From NCBI GenBank assembly GCA_001796865.1, contig MGNQ01000022.1, positions 1 to 6,073 of the forward strand: a stretch of 6,073 bases of DNA. The letters are read 5' to 3'. The notes below the pieces were generated by a model. That model did not search any database and was not told the origin of the DNA. It was given only the letters and a program-made list of their open reading frames with translations. Made by a program: the position numbers and the translations under genes. The DNA is from Chloroflexi bacterium RBG_16_56_11. Lineage in GTDB: Bacteria > Chloroflexota > Dehalococcoidia > Dehalococcoidales > RBG-16-60-22. Below, piece by piece: positions 1-6,015 of this stretch (positions are counted from its first letter, which is position 1; each line of letters begins with the position of its first letter).

Positions 1-2
1 CG

Positions 3-494
3 GGTAATTCAATAAGTTCCGGCGCCACATCAAGGATAACATTTCCCTGGACGGCCGAACTGGGAAATCACACCATAAAAGTCATCACAGATTCCAACGA
101 CTCCGTGGCGGAAAGCAATGAGACAAATAATGAAAAGGAGATCACTTTCTCCGAGGCCTTAAGCATAGACCTTACCATCCAGGACGTCACCTGGACACCA
201 TTAAGCCCATCCGCGACTTGGGAAGATGTTATCTTTTACGTGGTTATATTGAACCAGGGCAAGGTTAGTGTGAACAAAAGGTTTTACATCAGTTACTATG
301 TCGATGGCGTTTATAAAACTTATAATTGGATTGATGCAATATCTACGGGCGAGAGCATTACGACGATTATTAGCTGGCCTGGAACGTCAACCAAGGGAAT
401 CCATAGCGTCAAGTTCGTCACCGATTCCTACGAAAATATCCTGGAGAGCGATGAGACCAATAACTCAAAGACGATTACGTTAACGGTACAATAA
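3..494 (+). CDS. CARDB-repeat surface protein, 3' end (5' truncated by window)
   Basis: The frame is open from the left edge (first full codon at 3) to TAA at 492-494, so only the last 163 codons are visible. They hold the end of one beta-sandwich repeat and one complete repeat of about 108 residues (168-491). Both repeats end in the same signature, a V-x-T/I-D-S segment followed by E-S-x-E-T-N-N, which is typical of CARDB (cell-adhesion-related domain in bacteria). The complete copy opens with DLTIQDVTWTP, and LNQGKVSV matches the usual N-x-G strand. CARDB proteins are generally exported and extracellular, acting in adhesion or as scaffolds; that is family knowledge, and no signal peptide is visible here. 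The ATG at 105 lies inside the repeat signature and is not a real start. The protein ends directly after the repeat, with no anchor. It is 102 bases upstream of the TIR gene on the same strand, and whether the two are cotranscribed cannot be decided. Confidence 0.85.
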   Translation, partial: GNSISSGATSRITFPWTAELGNHTIKVITDSNDSVAESNETNNEKEITFSEALSIDLTIQDVTWTPLSPSATWEDVIFYVVILNQGKVSVNKRFYISYYVDGVYKTYNWIDAISTGESITTIISWPGTSTKGIHSVKFVTDSYENILESDETNNSKTITLTVQ

Positions 495-596
495 ACGTTA
501 CTTCCTGGCTTCGGTGGAGATACGAAAAAGGCAACAATAGCGATAAATAGCCCAAAACGGGGAAAAGGGTAACCGGATACTCTGGAGGTGACGGTA
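495..596. other. Intergenic gap upstream of the TIR gene
   Basis: This is 102 bases between the CARDB stop and the TIR start. I see no inverted repeat followed by a T-run, and no convincing pair of -35 and -10 boxes. An AT-rich patch (about 530-550, including gataaat) is the only -10-like sequence, and nothing resembling TTGACA sits at the right distance before it. The right end holds the TIR ribosome binding site. Confidence 0.5.
584..591 (+). promoter_or_regulatory. Ribosome binding site of the TIR gene (decides the start)
   Basis: GGAGGTGA is an eight-base match to the 3' end of 16S rRNA. The GGAGG core (584-588) is followed by 8 bases and then ATG at 597. The in-frame GTG at 588-590 lies inside this Shine-Dalgarno sequence and cannot be served by it, so ATG at 597 is preferred. 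Confidence 0.85.
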
Positions 597-2636
597 ATGG
601 CGCATGATGTTTTTATCAGCTATTCGTCCGAGGACAAGGCGGTGGCCGACGCGGTTTGCGCGACCCTGGAAGGCAGGAAAATTCGTTGCTGGATAGCGCC
701 GCGGGACGTCCTGCCCGGCATCGCCTACGCCGAGGCCTTAATCGACGGGATAACCCGTAGCCGGCTCATCGTGCTGGTGTTCTCCAGGAACTCCAACAAA
801 TCGCAGCAGGTAATGCGGGAGGTGGAGCGGGCGGTGAACAAGGGTATACCCATCATTCCCTTCCGCATCGAGGATGTGACGCCGTCCAAGGCGATGGAGT
901 ATTTCCTGAGCGCGCCGCACTGGCTCGATGCCCTCTCGCCGCCGATTGAAAAGCACCTCCAGAAGCTGGCGGATACGGTCGAGGTACTGCTGGGTACCGA
1001 GACCCCGTTAAAAGTCGAAACTGAGGCCAGACCCAAAATAAAAGAATCTCCCGCCCAGAAACGTAACGCTAAACCCGTTTACATCGTCGCCGGAATCGTG
1101 GTCTTGGCTCTGGTCGCTTTCGGGGTAATGTACCTGGGTGGTATTTTCAAAGGAGACACCGGCGGCGAGCTCATCGGTAACTCCCCGTCAGCGATACCGG
1201 GAGGCGGGACGCAGACCATCAGTCCCACGATGACGGGGGCAGGCCCGGGCGGCAGCGCATTGCCCGGGCAAACGGCGTCGCCATTATCTACATCAACTTC
1301 ACCGATAACATCGACGACTTCGCCGGCGACGCAACAGCCGACCCCGACGATTACGACCGCCACCAGCGTTATCAATACATCCGGCCAGTTGACATCGGGG
1401 GCGTCTACCAAAGGCGTGCTGAAAAAGGGCGAAACACAATGGTACTATTTTAGCGCCGACGAGGGTGACGCCACATTCGCCGTCCTGAGTGAAGGAGATA
1501 GCGACACGGCAATGGAACCCTTGCTGGAACTGCTGGGACCCGATGGAAATGTTATTGCCGGCGGCTGGGGCGACGTGACCTATGCCATCAGCAGGGCAAT
1601 TACGAAAACCGGGAAACACACTCTGAGGGTAAGGGACAACGCCAACACCGGGGGTAACTATGTGCTGTCTTTCATGCAGCTTTCCAAGAGCGTCAATCCA
1701 CTGACCTCGGGCGTGTCTTTACTGGGCCAGCTTAAAGTGCCCGGGGACGTCAACTGGTACACTTTCGACGCGAATACCGGTGACGCGGTGTACACCGTTT
1801 TAAGCGAAGGCCAAGACGCGGCGGCGATGGCACCCCTGCTGACACTGCTCGGGCCCGACGGAAATGCGATTGCCGGCGGCTGGGGCTACGTAACCTATGC
1901 CATCGACAGGGCGATTACAATATCCGGGAAACACACGTTGAGAATCAGGGACGAGGCTAATAAAGGCGGTAACTACGTGCTGTCCTTCATGCAGCTTTCC
2001 AAGAGCGTCAATCCCCTCACCTCGGGGGTATCCTTACAGGGCGAACTTAAAGTGCCCGGGGACGTCAACTGGTACACCTTCGACGCGAACGCGAACGACG
2101 CTATATTCGCCGTTCTGAGCGAAGGAGAAAACGAAGCAGCGATGGAACCCCTGCTTGAGCTTTTCGGACCCGACGGCAAGGCGATTGCCAGCGGCTGGGG
2201 CGACGTGACCTATGCCATCAGCAGTGCAATTACGAAAACCGGAAAACACACGTTGAGAATAAGGGACAACACCAACACCGGGGGGAAGTACGTGCTTTCC
2301 TTCATGCAACTTTCCAGGAGCGTCAATCCGCTTAACTCGGGGGCATCCCTGCAGGGGCAGCTAAAGGTGCCCGGGGATGTCAACTGGTACACCTTTGACG
2401 CGAAGGCGGGCGACGCGGTGAGCGCCATCCTGAGCGAAGGGGATAACAGCGAATCGATGGCACCCCTGCTCTCGCTTTTCGGGCCCGACGGAAAGGCGAT
2501 TGCCAGCGGCTGGGGCTACGTGACCTATGCCATCGACAAGGCGATTACGATAACCGGTAAACACACGTTGAGAATCAGGGATGAGGCTAATAAAGGCGGG
2601 AACTATGTCCTATCCTTCAGCCTTGTAACAAAATAG
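597..2636 (+). CDS. Membrane-anchored TIR-domain protein with four extracytoplasmic PPC-like repeats
   Basis: This is a 679-residue protein starting at ATG 597 (MAHDVFISYSSEDK). An upstream in-frame GTG at 588 would add three residues but lies inside the ribosome binding site. Residues 3-133 are a TIR domain: strand A is DVFISYSSEDK, the BB-loop region is CWIAPRDVLPG (31-41), and SQQVMREVERA (69-79) places E75 at the glutamate that is catalytic in NAD-cleaving TIRs. A basic stretch (145-159) precedes one transmembrane helix (about 161-184). By the positive-inside rule this puts the TIR domain in the cytoplasm and the rest outside. Residues 186-266 are a Gly/Ser/Thr/Pro-rich stalk. Residues 267-679 are four copies of a roughly 105-residue unit with the PPC-like pattern D-x-N-W-Y-T-F, L-x-G-P-D-G, G-W-G-x-V-T-Y-A-I, G-K-H-T-L-R and G-G-N-Y-V-L-S-F. 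There is no N-terminal signal peptide; the internal helix would act as signal-anchor. TIR domains cleave NAD+ or act as interaction adaptors (family knowledge). The likely role is a transmembrane sensor or effector working with the AAA-RyR gene 38 bases downstream (inference). Domain calls are firm; NADase activity is not shown. Confidence 0.9.
   Translation: MAHDVFISYSSEDKAVADAVCATLEGRKIRCWIAPRDVLPGIAYAEALIDGITRSRLIVLVFSRNSNKSQQVMREVERAVNKGIPIIPFRIEDVTPSKAMEYFLSAPHWLDALSPPIEKHLQKLADTVEVLLGTETPLKVETEARPKIKESPAQKRNAKPVYIVAGIVVLALVAFGVMYLGGIFKGDTGGELIGNSPSAIPGGGTQTISPTMTGAGPGGSALPGQTASPLSTSTSPITSTTSPATQQPTPTITTATSVINTSGQLTSGASTKGVLKKGETQWYYFSADEGDATFAVLSEGDSDTAMEPLLELLGPDGNVIAGGWGDVTYAISRAITKTGKHTLRVRDNANTGGNYVLSFMQLSKSVNPLTSGVSLLGQLKVPGDVNWYTFDANTGDAVYTVLSEGQDAAAMAPLLTLLGPDGNAIAGGWGYVTYAIDRAITISGKHTLRIRDEANKGGNYVLSFMQLSKSVNPLTSGVSLQGELKVPGDVNWYTFDANANDAIFAVLSEGENEAAMEPLLELFGPDGKAIASGWGDVTYAISSAITKTGKHTLRIRDNTNTGGKYVLSFMQLSRSVNPLNSGASLQGQLKVPGDVNWYTFDAKAGDAVSAILSEGDNSESMAPLLSLFGPDGKAIASGWGYVTYAIDKAITITGKHTLRIRDEANKGGNYVLSFSLVTK
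1395..2633 (+). repeat. Four tandem 315-bp coding repeats (A-B-A-B order) in the TIR gene
   Basis: The units are 1395-1706 (312 bp, one codon shorter), 1707-2021, 2022-2336 and 2337-2633 (lacking the linker segment at its 3' end). The period is exact: equivalent GAC/GAT codons of the D-x-N-W motif lie at 1746, 2061 and 2376, and the matching GAA is at 1431. Units 1 and 3 share M-E-P-L-L-E-L, GWGDVTYAIS and R-D-N-x-N-T-G-G. Units 2 and 4 share M-A-P-L-L, GWGYVTYAID and RDEANKGGNY. DNA identity is also clear, for example gaggctaataaaggcgg in units 2 and 4. This indicates duplication of a two-unit, 630-bp block. Each unit is one PPC-like beta-sandwich plus a short linker (SVNPLTSG). Confidence 0.93.
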
Positions 2637-2662
2637 CAATTTTATATCGGAACGCGGCGTAT

Positions 2663-2668
2663 GAGGAG
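2663..2668 (+). promoter_or_regulatory. Ribosome binding site of the AAA-RyR gene
   Basis: GAGGAG lies 6 bases before the ATG at 2675, which fixes that start. The site lies within the 38-base gap after the TIR stop, so the two genes probably share one transcript but the second is independently initiated rather than overlapping. Confidence 0.7.
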
Positions 2669-2674
2669 CGCTCG

Positions 2675-5329
2675 ATGAATAAAAAAACGGACATCAAGAC
2701 GATAGTCGTCGCCGGAGACGCTACTATCGACTGGAACATCGCCCGTATCAAACGAAAAGACGGCGTGGCGCAGGCCTGGACAGCGGACGAAATCACCACG
2801 GTGTGCTGCCAGCGCGGCGGCGCGGCCCTTCTGGCGGACCTTATCACCGCCGTCGCGAGCAACTCCGGAAGGATAAACCGGACCACTTTCGAAGTATATC
2901 AGGAAGGGCTGCCTAACGGCCGGATATCTCCAACCGACGACCGTTTTCACCATTCCTTTGCCATGTGGGAGCCTTTCAAGCTCGATGATCGCAAGCCAGA
3001 ATCAGGCAGCGTCTGGCGGGTTCAGGAATTTTTGGGGCTAAGCGCCCCCCATGCCAAAGTCAGGTCGAAGACAAGACCGGAAAACACGGCCGGCAACCCT
3101 ATTCCCGAAATCATCGTGCTGGATGACGCCAACCTGGGTTTCCGCGACCGTCCCGAGGCATGGTCCAGGCTATTATCAAGCGGCCGCGGAAAGCCATGGA
3201 TCCTGGTCAAGATGGCCAAGCCCGTGGTGCAGGGTAAACTGTGGGAGCACCTGCAACAGCACCATGCCGAACGCACCATCGTCATCATGACCGCGGGCGA
3301 CCTGAGGAACAGCCAGGTGCAAATCAGCCGCCAGCTTTCCTGGGAGCGTACCGCCCAGGACCTGGTCTGGGAGCTCACGAATAATCCCCACGTCAACACG
3401 CTCTCACGCTGCGCCTTCGTCATCGTCTCCTTCACAACGGCGGGAGCGGTGCTCCATTCCCGGAAACCGGACTCCACCCCGGAAGCCACGCTGTTCTTCG
3501 ACCCCGTAGCCATGGAAGGCGAATGGGGGCGCCACTACCGCGGGTTCATGATAGGTTACAACTCGTGTCTTACTGCTGGCATCGCCCGCCAACTCATGCT
3601 CGAGCCGGACCGGCCGGACATCGCACGGGGAATCCAGTCTGGCATCCTGGCCATGCGTACACTTCACATCGAAGGCTACTGCCAGGCCACCGGCGAACCG
3701 GGCCAGGCAAACCTGGCCTTCCCGGTGTCACGGATAGCCGAGGTGATAGCGCAGGACGGCAAATGCCTGGCCACCGCCCGGATAAGCAGTCCGGCCCACG
3801 ATTCTCCGGTTACCGTCGAGGGACGGCCCGGCAGGATGTCTTTCTGGACAATCCTCGAGGACAAGAATCCGGACTCGCTGGAGAGCCTGGCCGAACGTAT
3901 CGTCCTCGAAGGACTGGAGCGTACCCTGAACGACGTGCCGATGGGGCAGTTCGGGAACCTTAAAACGGTAGACCGCCGGGAAATCGAAAGCCTGCATAGC
4001 ATCAGCAGCCTGATACGCGATTACTGCCAGCGCTACCAGAAGTCTCCGCTATCCATCGCCGTTTTCGGACCGCCGGGCTCGGGCAAATCCTTTTCCGTGG
4101 AAGAGGTGGCAAAATCGGTAATGCCAGATGAAATCAAGCGGCTGACCTTTAACCTGTCACAACTCGAAGGGCTGGAAAACCTGACTGATGCCTTCCACCA
4201 GGTACGGGACGTGGCGTTGACCGGAAAGGTGCCGCTGGTCTTCTGGGACGAGTTCGATACGACCCTTCATAATCAGCCGCTGGGCTGGTTGCGCTATTTC
4301 CTGGCGCCAATGCAGGACGGCGAATTTCAAGAAGGCCAGATAAGTCATCCCATCGGGAGGAGCATCTTCGTGTTCGCCGGAGGGACGAGCCACAGCATGG
4401 ACGCCTTCGGCGCGAACACCGGCGAATACGAGCGCCGGGCGATGAAGCTACCGGATTTCGTCAGCCGACTCAAGGGGTTTCTCAACATCATGGGCCCCAA
4501 CCGGCAAACTGGAATGGGTACGCCCGGGCTAAAGGCAGACCCCTACTATATCATCCGGCGGGCAATAATTTTACGGTCGAACTTCGAACGCTTCGCCCCC
4601 CGCCTGCTCCTTGAAAAAGGTGGTAAGCGGACTGTCAATATCGACCTCGGAGTGCTGCGCGCCTTTTTGCTGGCCAGGGAATACCGGCATGGGGCGCGCT
4701 CACTGGAGGCGATTATCGCCATGAGCCAGCTGGCAGGCAAGACCGTCTTCGAGCGCTCCAGCCTGCCTTCGGAAACGCAGCTCAATCTACATGTCGACGG
4801 ACTGGACTTTTACGCCATAATGCATCGTATCGAGCTCGATGCCGAAGTCGTAGAAAAGCTTGCCGAGGCGTTCCATGAGATATTCTGCGATAGCCTGAGG
4901 GCCAGGCATTTCCGGTATGGGCCGGTAACGGACAATAAGAAAAGGCTGCATAGCTCTCTCCGGCCTTACGCCGAGCTGCCGGAAAACGAGAAGGAACAGA
5001 ACCACGGCAATGTCCGGGACATATCCCGCAAGCTGTTGGGCGCCGGCTACAACATTATATCCGCCCGCGGCCACGAGTCGCCGGCCAGGTTCACAGACGA
5101 GGAGGTCGAAAGGCTGGCGACGGAGGAGCACGAGCGGTGGATGAAACAAAAGCTCGACGCGGGGTGGAAATACGCCGTGAAAACGAATAAAGCCACGCTG
5201 CTGCACAAAGACCTGGTGGACTGGGAGCAGCTCCCGGAATCCGAAAAGGAAAAGGACCGCGTCCTGGTCAGAGGCATTCCCAGGATACTGGCCAAAGCGG
5301 GATACGCGATGGTCAAACCCGGCAGATAA
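2675..5329 (+). CDS. Ribokinase-like / AAA+ ATPase / tandem RyR-domain protein
   Basis: This is an 884-residue soluble protein with no signal peptide or membrane helix. The N-terminal region, about 8-340, follows the PfkB/ribokinase pattern: VVAGDATIDW (11-20), a Gly-Gly segment RGGAALL (47-53), IVLDDANLGF (about 147-156), FVIVSFTTAGAVL (248-260), then IGYNSCLTAG (293-302) where active kinases carry GAGD, and a closing helix RGIQSGILAMRTLHIEGY. The Asp-to-Ser change at S297 suggests that kinase activity is lost. The AAA+ core spans about 440-700, with Walker A GPPGSGKS (465-472, K471) and Walker B VFWDEFD with D525 and E526. IFVFAGGT is a likely sensor-1 strand without the usual Asn. Two RyR repeats follow, at about 725-795 and 809-880, each with the A-x-x-x-H-E-x-(W/F) helix, the Pro-x-x-E-K-E turn (LPENEKEQN, LPESEKEKD) and a final A-G-Y. 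The gene follows the TIR gene by 38 bases on the same strand. The working idea is a receiver that binds a nucleotide-type ligand and remodels a target using ATP (inference). The RyR and AAA+ calls are firm; the ribokinase-like call rests on motif spacing alone. Confidence 0.88.
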   Translation: MNKKTDIKTIVVAGDATIDWNIARIKRKDGVAQAWTADEITTVCCQRGGAALLADLITAVASNSGRINRTTFEVYQEGLPNGRISPTDDRFHHSFAMWEPFKLDDRKPESGSVWRVQEFLGLSAPHAKVRSKTRPENTAGNPIPEIIVLDDANLGFRDRPEAWSRLLSSGRGKPWILVKMAKPVVQGKLWEHLQQHHAERTIVIMTAGDLRNSQVQISRQLSWERTAQDLVWELTNNPHVNTLSRCAFVIVSFTTAGAVLHSRKPDSTPEATLFFDPVAMEGEWGRHYRGFMIGYNSCLTAGIARQLMLEPDRPDIARGIQSGILAMRTLHIEGYCQATGEPGQANLAFPVSRIAEVIAQDGKCLATARISSPAHDSPVTVEGRPGRMSFWTILEDKNPDSLESLAERIVLEGLERTLNDVPMGQFGNLKTVDRREIESLHSISSLIRDYCQRYQKSPLSIAVFGPPGSGKSFSVEEVAKSVMPDEIKRLTFNLSQLEGLENLTDAFHQVRDVALTGKVPLVFWDEFDTTLHNQPLGWLRYFLAPMQDGEFQEGQISHPIGRSIFVFAGGTSHSMDAFGANTGEYERRAMKLPDFVSRLKGFLNIMGPNRQTGMGTPGLKADPYYIIRRAIILRSNFERFAPRLLLEKGGKRTVNIDLGVLRAFLLAREYRHGARSLEAIIAMSQLAGKTVFERSSLPSETQLNLHVDGLDFYAIMHRIELDAEVVEKLAEAFHEIFCDSLRARHFRYGPVTDNKKRLHSSLRPYAELPENEKEQNHGNVRDISRKLLGAGYNIISARGHESPARFTDEEVERLATEEHERWMKQKLDAGWKYAVKTNKATLLHKDLVDWEQLPESEKEKDRVLVRGIPRILAKAGYAMVKPGR
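4838..5317 (+). other. Tandem RyR domains at the C-terminus of the AAA+ protein
   Basis: Two copies of about 70 residues share the same skeleton. Copy 1 (about 725-795) reads LAEAFHEIF, then RYGPVTDNKKRLHSSL, PYAELPENEKEQN, and ends LLGAGYNII. Copy 2 (about 809-880) reads LATEEHERWM, then DAGWKYAVKTNKATLLHKDL, DWEQLPESEKEKD, and ends LAKAGYAMV. They are divergent from each other, so this is an old duplication or two separate acquisitions, not a recent copy. The RyR family (the repeat in animal ryanodine receptors) also occurs in bacteria and phages. Its ligand there is not settled. Confidence 0.85.
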
Positions 5330-5335
5330 GCCAGT

Positions 5336-5362
5336 GTCACACGGATTCTGCTGCCCTGTGGC
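5336..5362. terminator. Imperfect hairpin in the convergent gap, possible terminator
   Basis: CACACGG (5338-5344) can pair with CCCTGTG (5354-5360) with one mismatch, extended by a G-C and a wobble pair, around a 9-base loop. It sits in the 38-base gap between two converging stop codons, where a terminator would be expected. Neither side has a T-run, so it is not a standard intrinsic terminator. Confidence 0.25.
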
Positions 5363-5367
5363 AAAAT

Positions 5368-6015
5368 CTAGGTGTCGATGCTGATCAGACCTTTACGCAT
5401 GGCGTATTTTATAAGCTCAGTACGGTTGTGTATATCTAACTTCTCCATGATCTTGGTACGGTGCCCCAGAACAGTTTTCAGACTGATCACCAGCATATCG
5501 GCGATTCCCTGGCTGGTGTTTCCCTCGGCGATGAGCCTCAGTATCTCTCTCTCCCGGGTCGTCAAACGATCGTAGGGGTCCAGCTCCGTCCGGTGCCGGT
5601 AGTCCTCAATAAGGGCTGAGGCCACCGAAGGGTACAGCACGGAATCGCCGCGGTACACAGCCAGTATGGCCGAGACAAGCTCGGACCCGACAGCCCGCTT
5701 GGGAACGAAACCGGAAGCCCCGGCTTTGATGGCGGAGAGAATGTAGTCCTTGTTATCGTGCTGGGTGAGAATCAAAATTTTCACTTTGGAGTTGGCCTTG
5801 ACTATTTGCCGGGTGGCTTCCATGCCGTCCATCCCGGGCATGGCGATGTCCATGATAATGACATCCGGGCTCAACTCGGGGATTTTCTTGATGGCCTCTT
5901 TGCCGTCGGATGCCTCGCCGACCACCTGGATCTCATCGTTGACACTCAGTAGGGCGCGGATGCCGTCCCGCATGATGGCATGGTCATCGACAATAAATAC
6001 CTTAATCTTCTGCAT
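5368..6015 (-). CDS. NarL/LuxR-family response regulator
   Basis: This is a 215-residue protein, the normal length for the NarL family. The receiver domain (residues 3-120) has the full phosphorylation set: acidic pair D10-D11 in VFIVDDH, phospho-acceptor D56 in IIMDIAMPGMDG, switch T84 in LILTQHD, and K106 in GFVPKRA. After a linker of about 30 residues, residues 149-205 form a LuxR-type helix-turn-helix, starting LTTREREILRLIAEG, with the recognition helix around SLKTVLGHRTKIMEKL and ending RTELIKYA. The turn reads GNTSQGIADML where most relatives have G-x-(T/S)-N-(K/R)-E-I-A, a mild variation. The start at 6015 is supported by AGGAGG six bases upstream. It is cotranscribed with the histidine kinase whose 3' end overlaps it by 14 bases. 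Its targets cannot be inferred. It converges on the AAA-RyR gene, so it is not in the same operon. Confidence 0.95.
   Translation of the reverse strand: MQKIKVFIVDDHAIMRDGIRALLSVNDEIQVVGEASDGKEAIKKIPELSPDVIIMDIAMPGMDGMEATRQIVKANSKVKILILTQHDNKDYILSAIKAGASGFVPKRAVGSELVSAILAVYRGDSVLYPSVASALIEDYRHRTELDPYDRLTTREREILRLIAEGNTSQGIADMLVISLKTVLGHRTKIMEKLDIHNRTELIKYAMRKGLISIDT

Noticed and set aside
573..585. Small hairpin CCGGA-TAC-TCTGG touching the TIR ribosome binding site
   Set aside because: It has only five pairs, including a G-T wobble, with a 3-base loop; it is too weak to claim translational control.
588..596. GTG start of the TIR gene at 588
   Set aside because: The GTG is part of the Shine-Dalgarno sequence GGAGGTGA itself and has no site of its own upstream. 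ATG at 597 has ideal spacing, and the TIR domain begins right after it.
1079..1411. Reverse-strand open frame of 110 codons opposite the TIR stalk
   Set aside because: It arises from the Ser/Thr/Pro/Gly-rich coding region on the other strand, has no ribosome binding site, and its translation is low-complexity Val/Pro/Gly.
1299..2564. Several reverse-strand open frames with similar translations opposite the repeats
   Set aside because: They resemble each other only because they mirror the 315-bp repeats of the TIR gene; they have no starts or domains of their own.
1395..2633. Repeats as a CRISPR array or mobile-element ends
   Set aside because: The period is 315 bp, in frame, with no spacers, and encodes protein domains. 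No transposase, terminal inverted repeats or target-site duplications are seen in the window.
3022..3513. 163-codon reverse-strand frame opposite the ribokinase-like region
   Set aside because: The opposite strand has a long frame with coherent motifs throughout; this one shows none.
3523..3963. 146-codon plus-strand frame inside the AAA-RyR gene
   Set aside because: It is Arg/Gly/Pro-rich and lies in an alternative frame of a well-supported gene, with no recognisable domain and no ribosome binding site.
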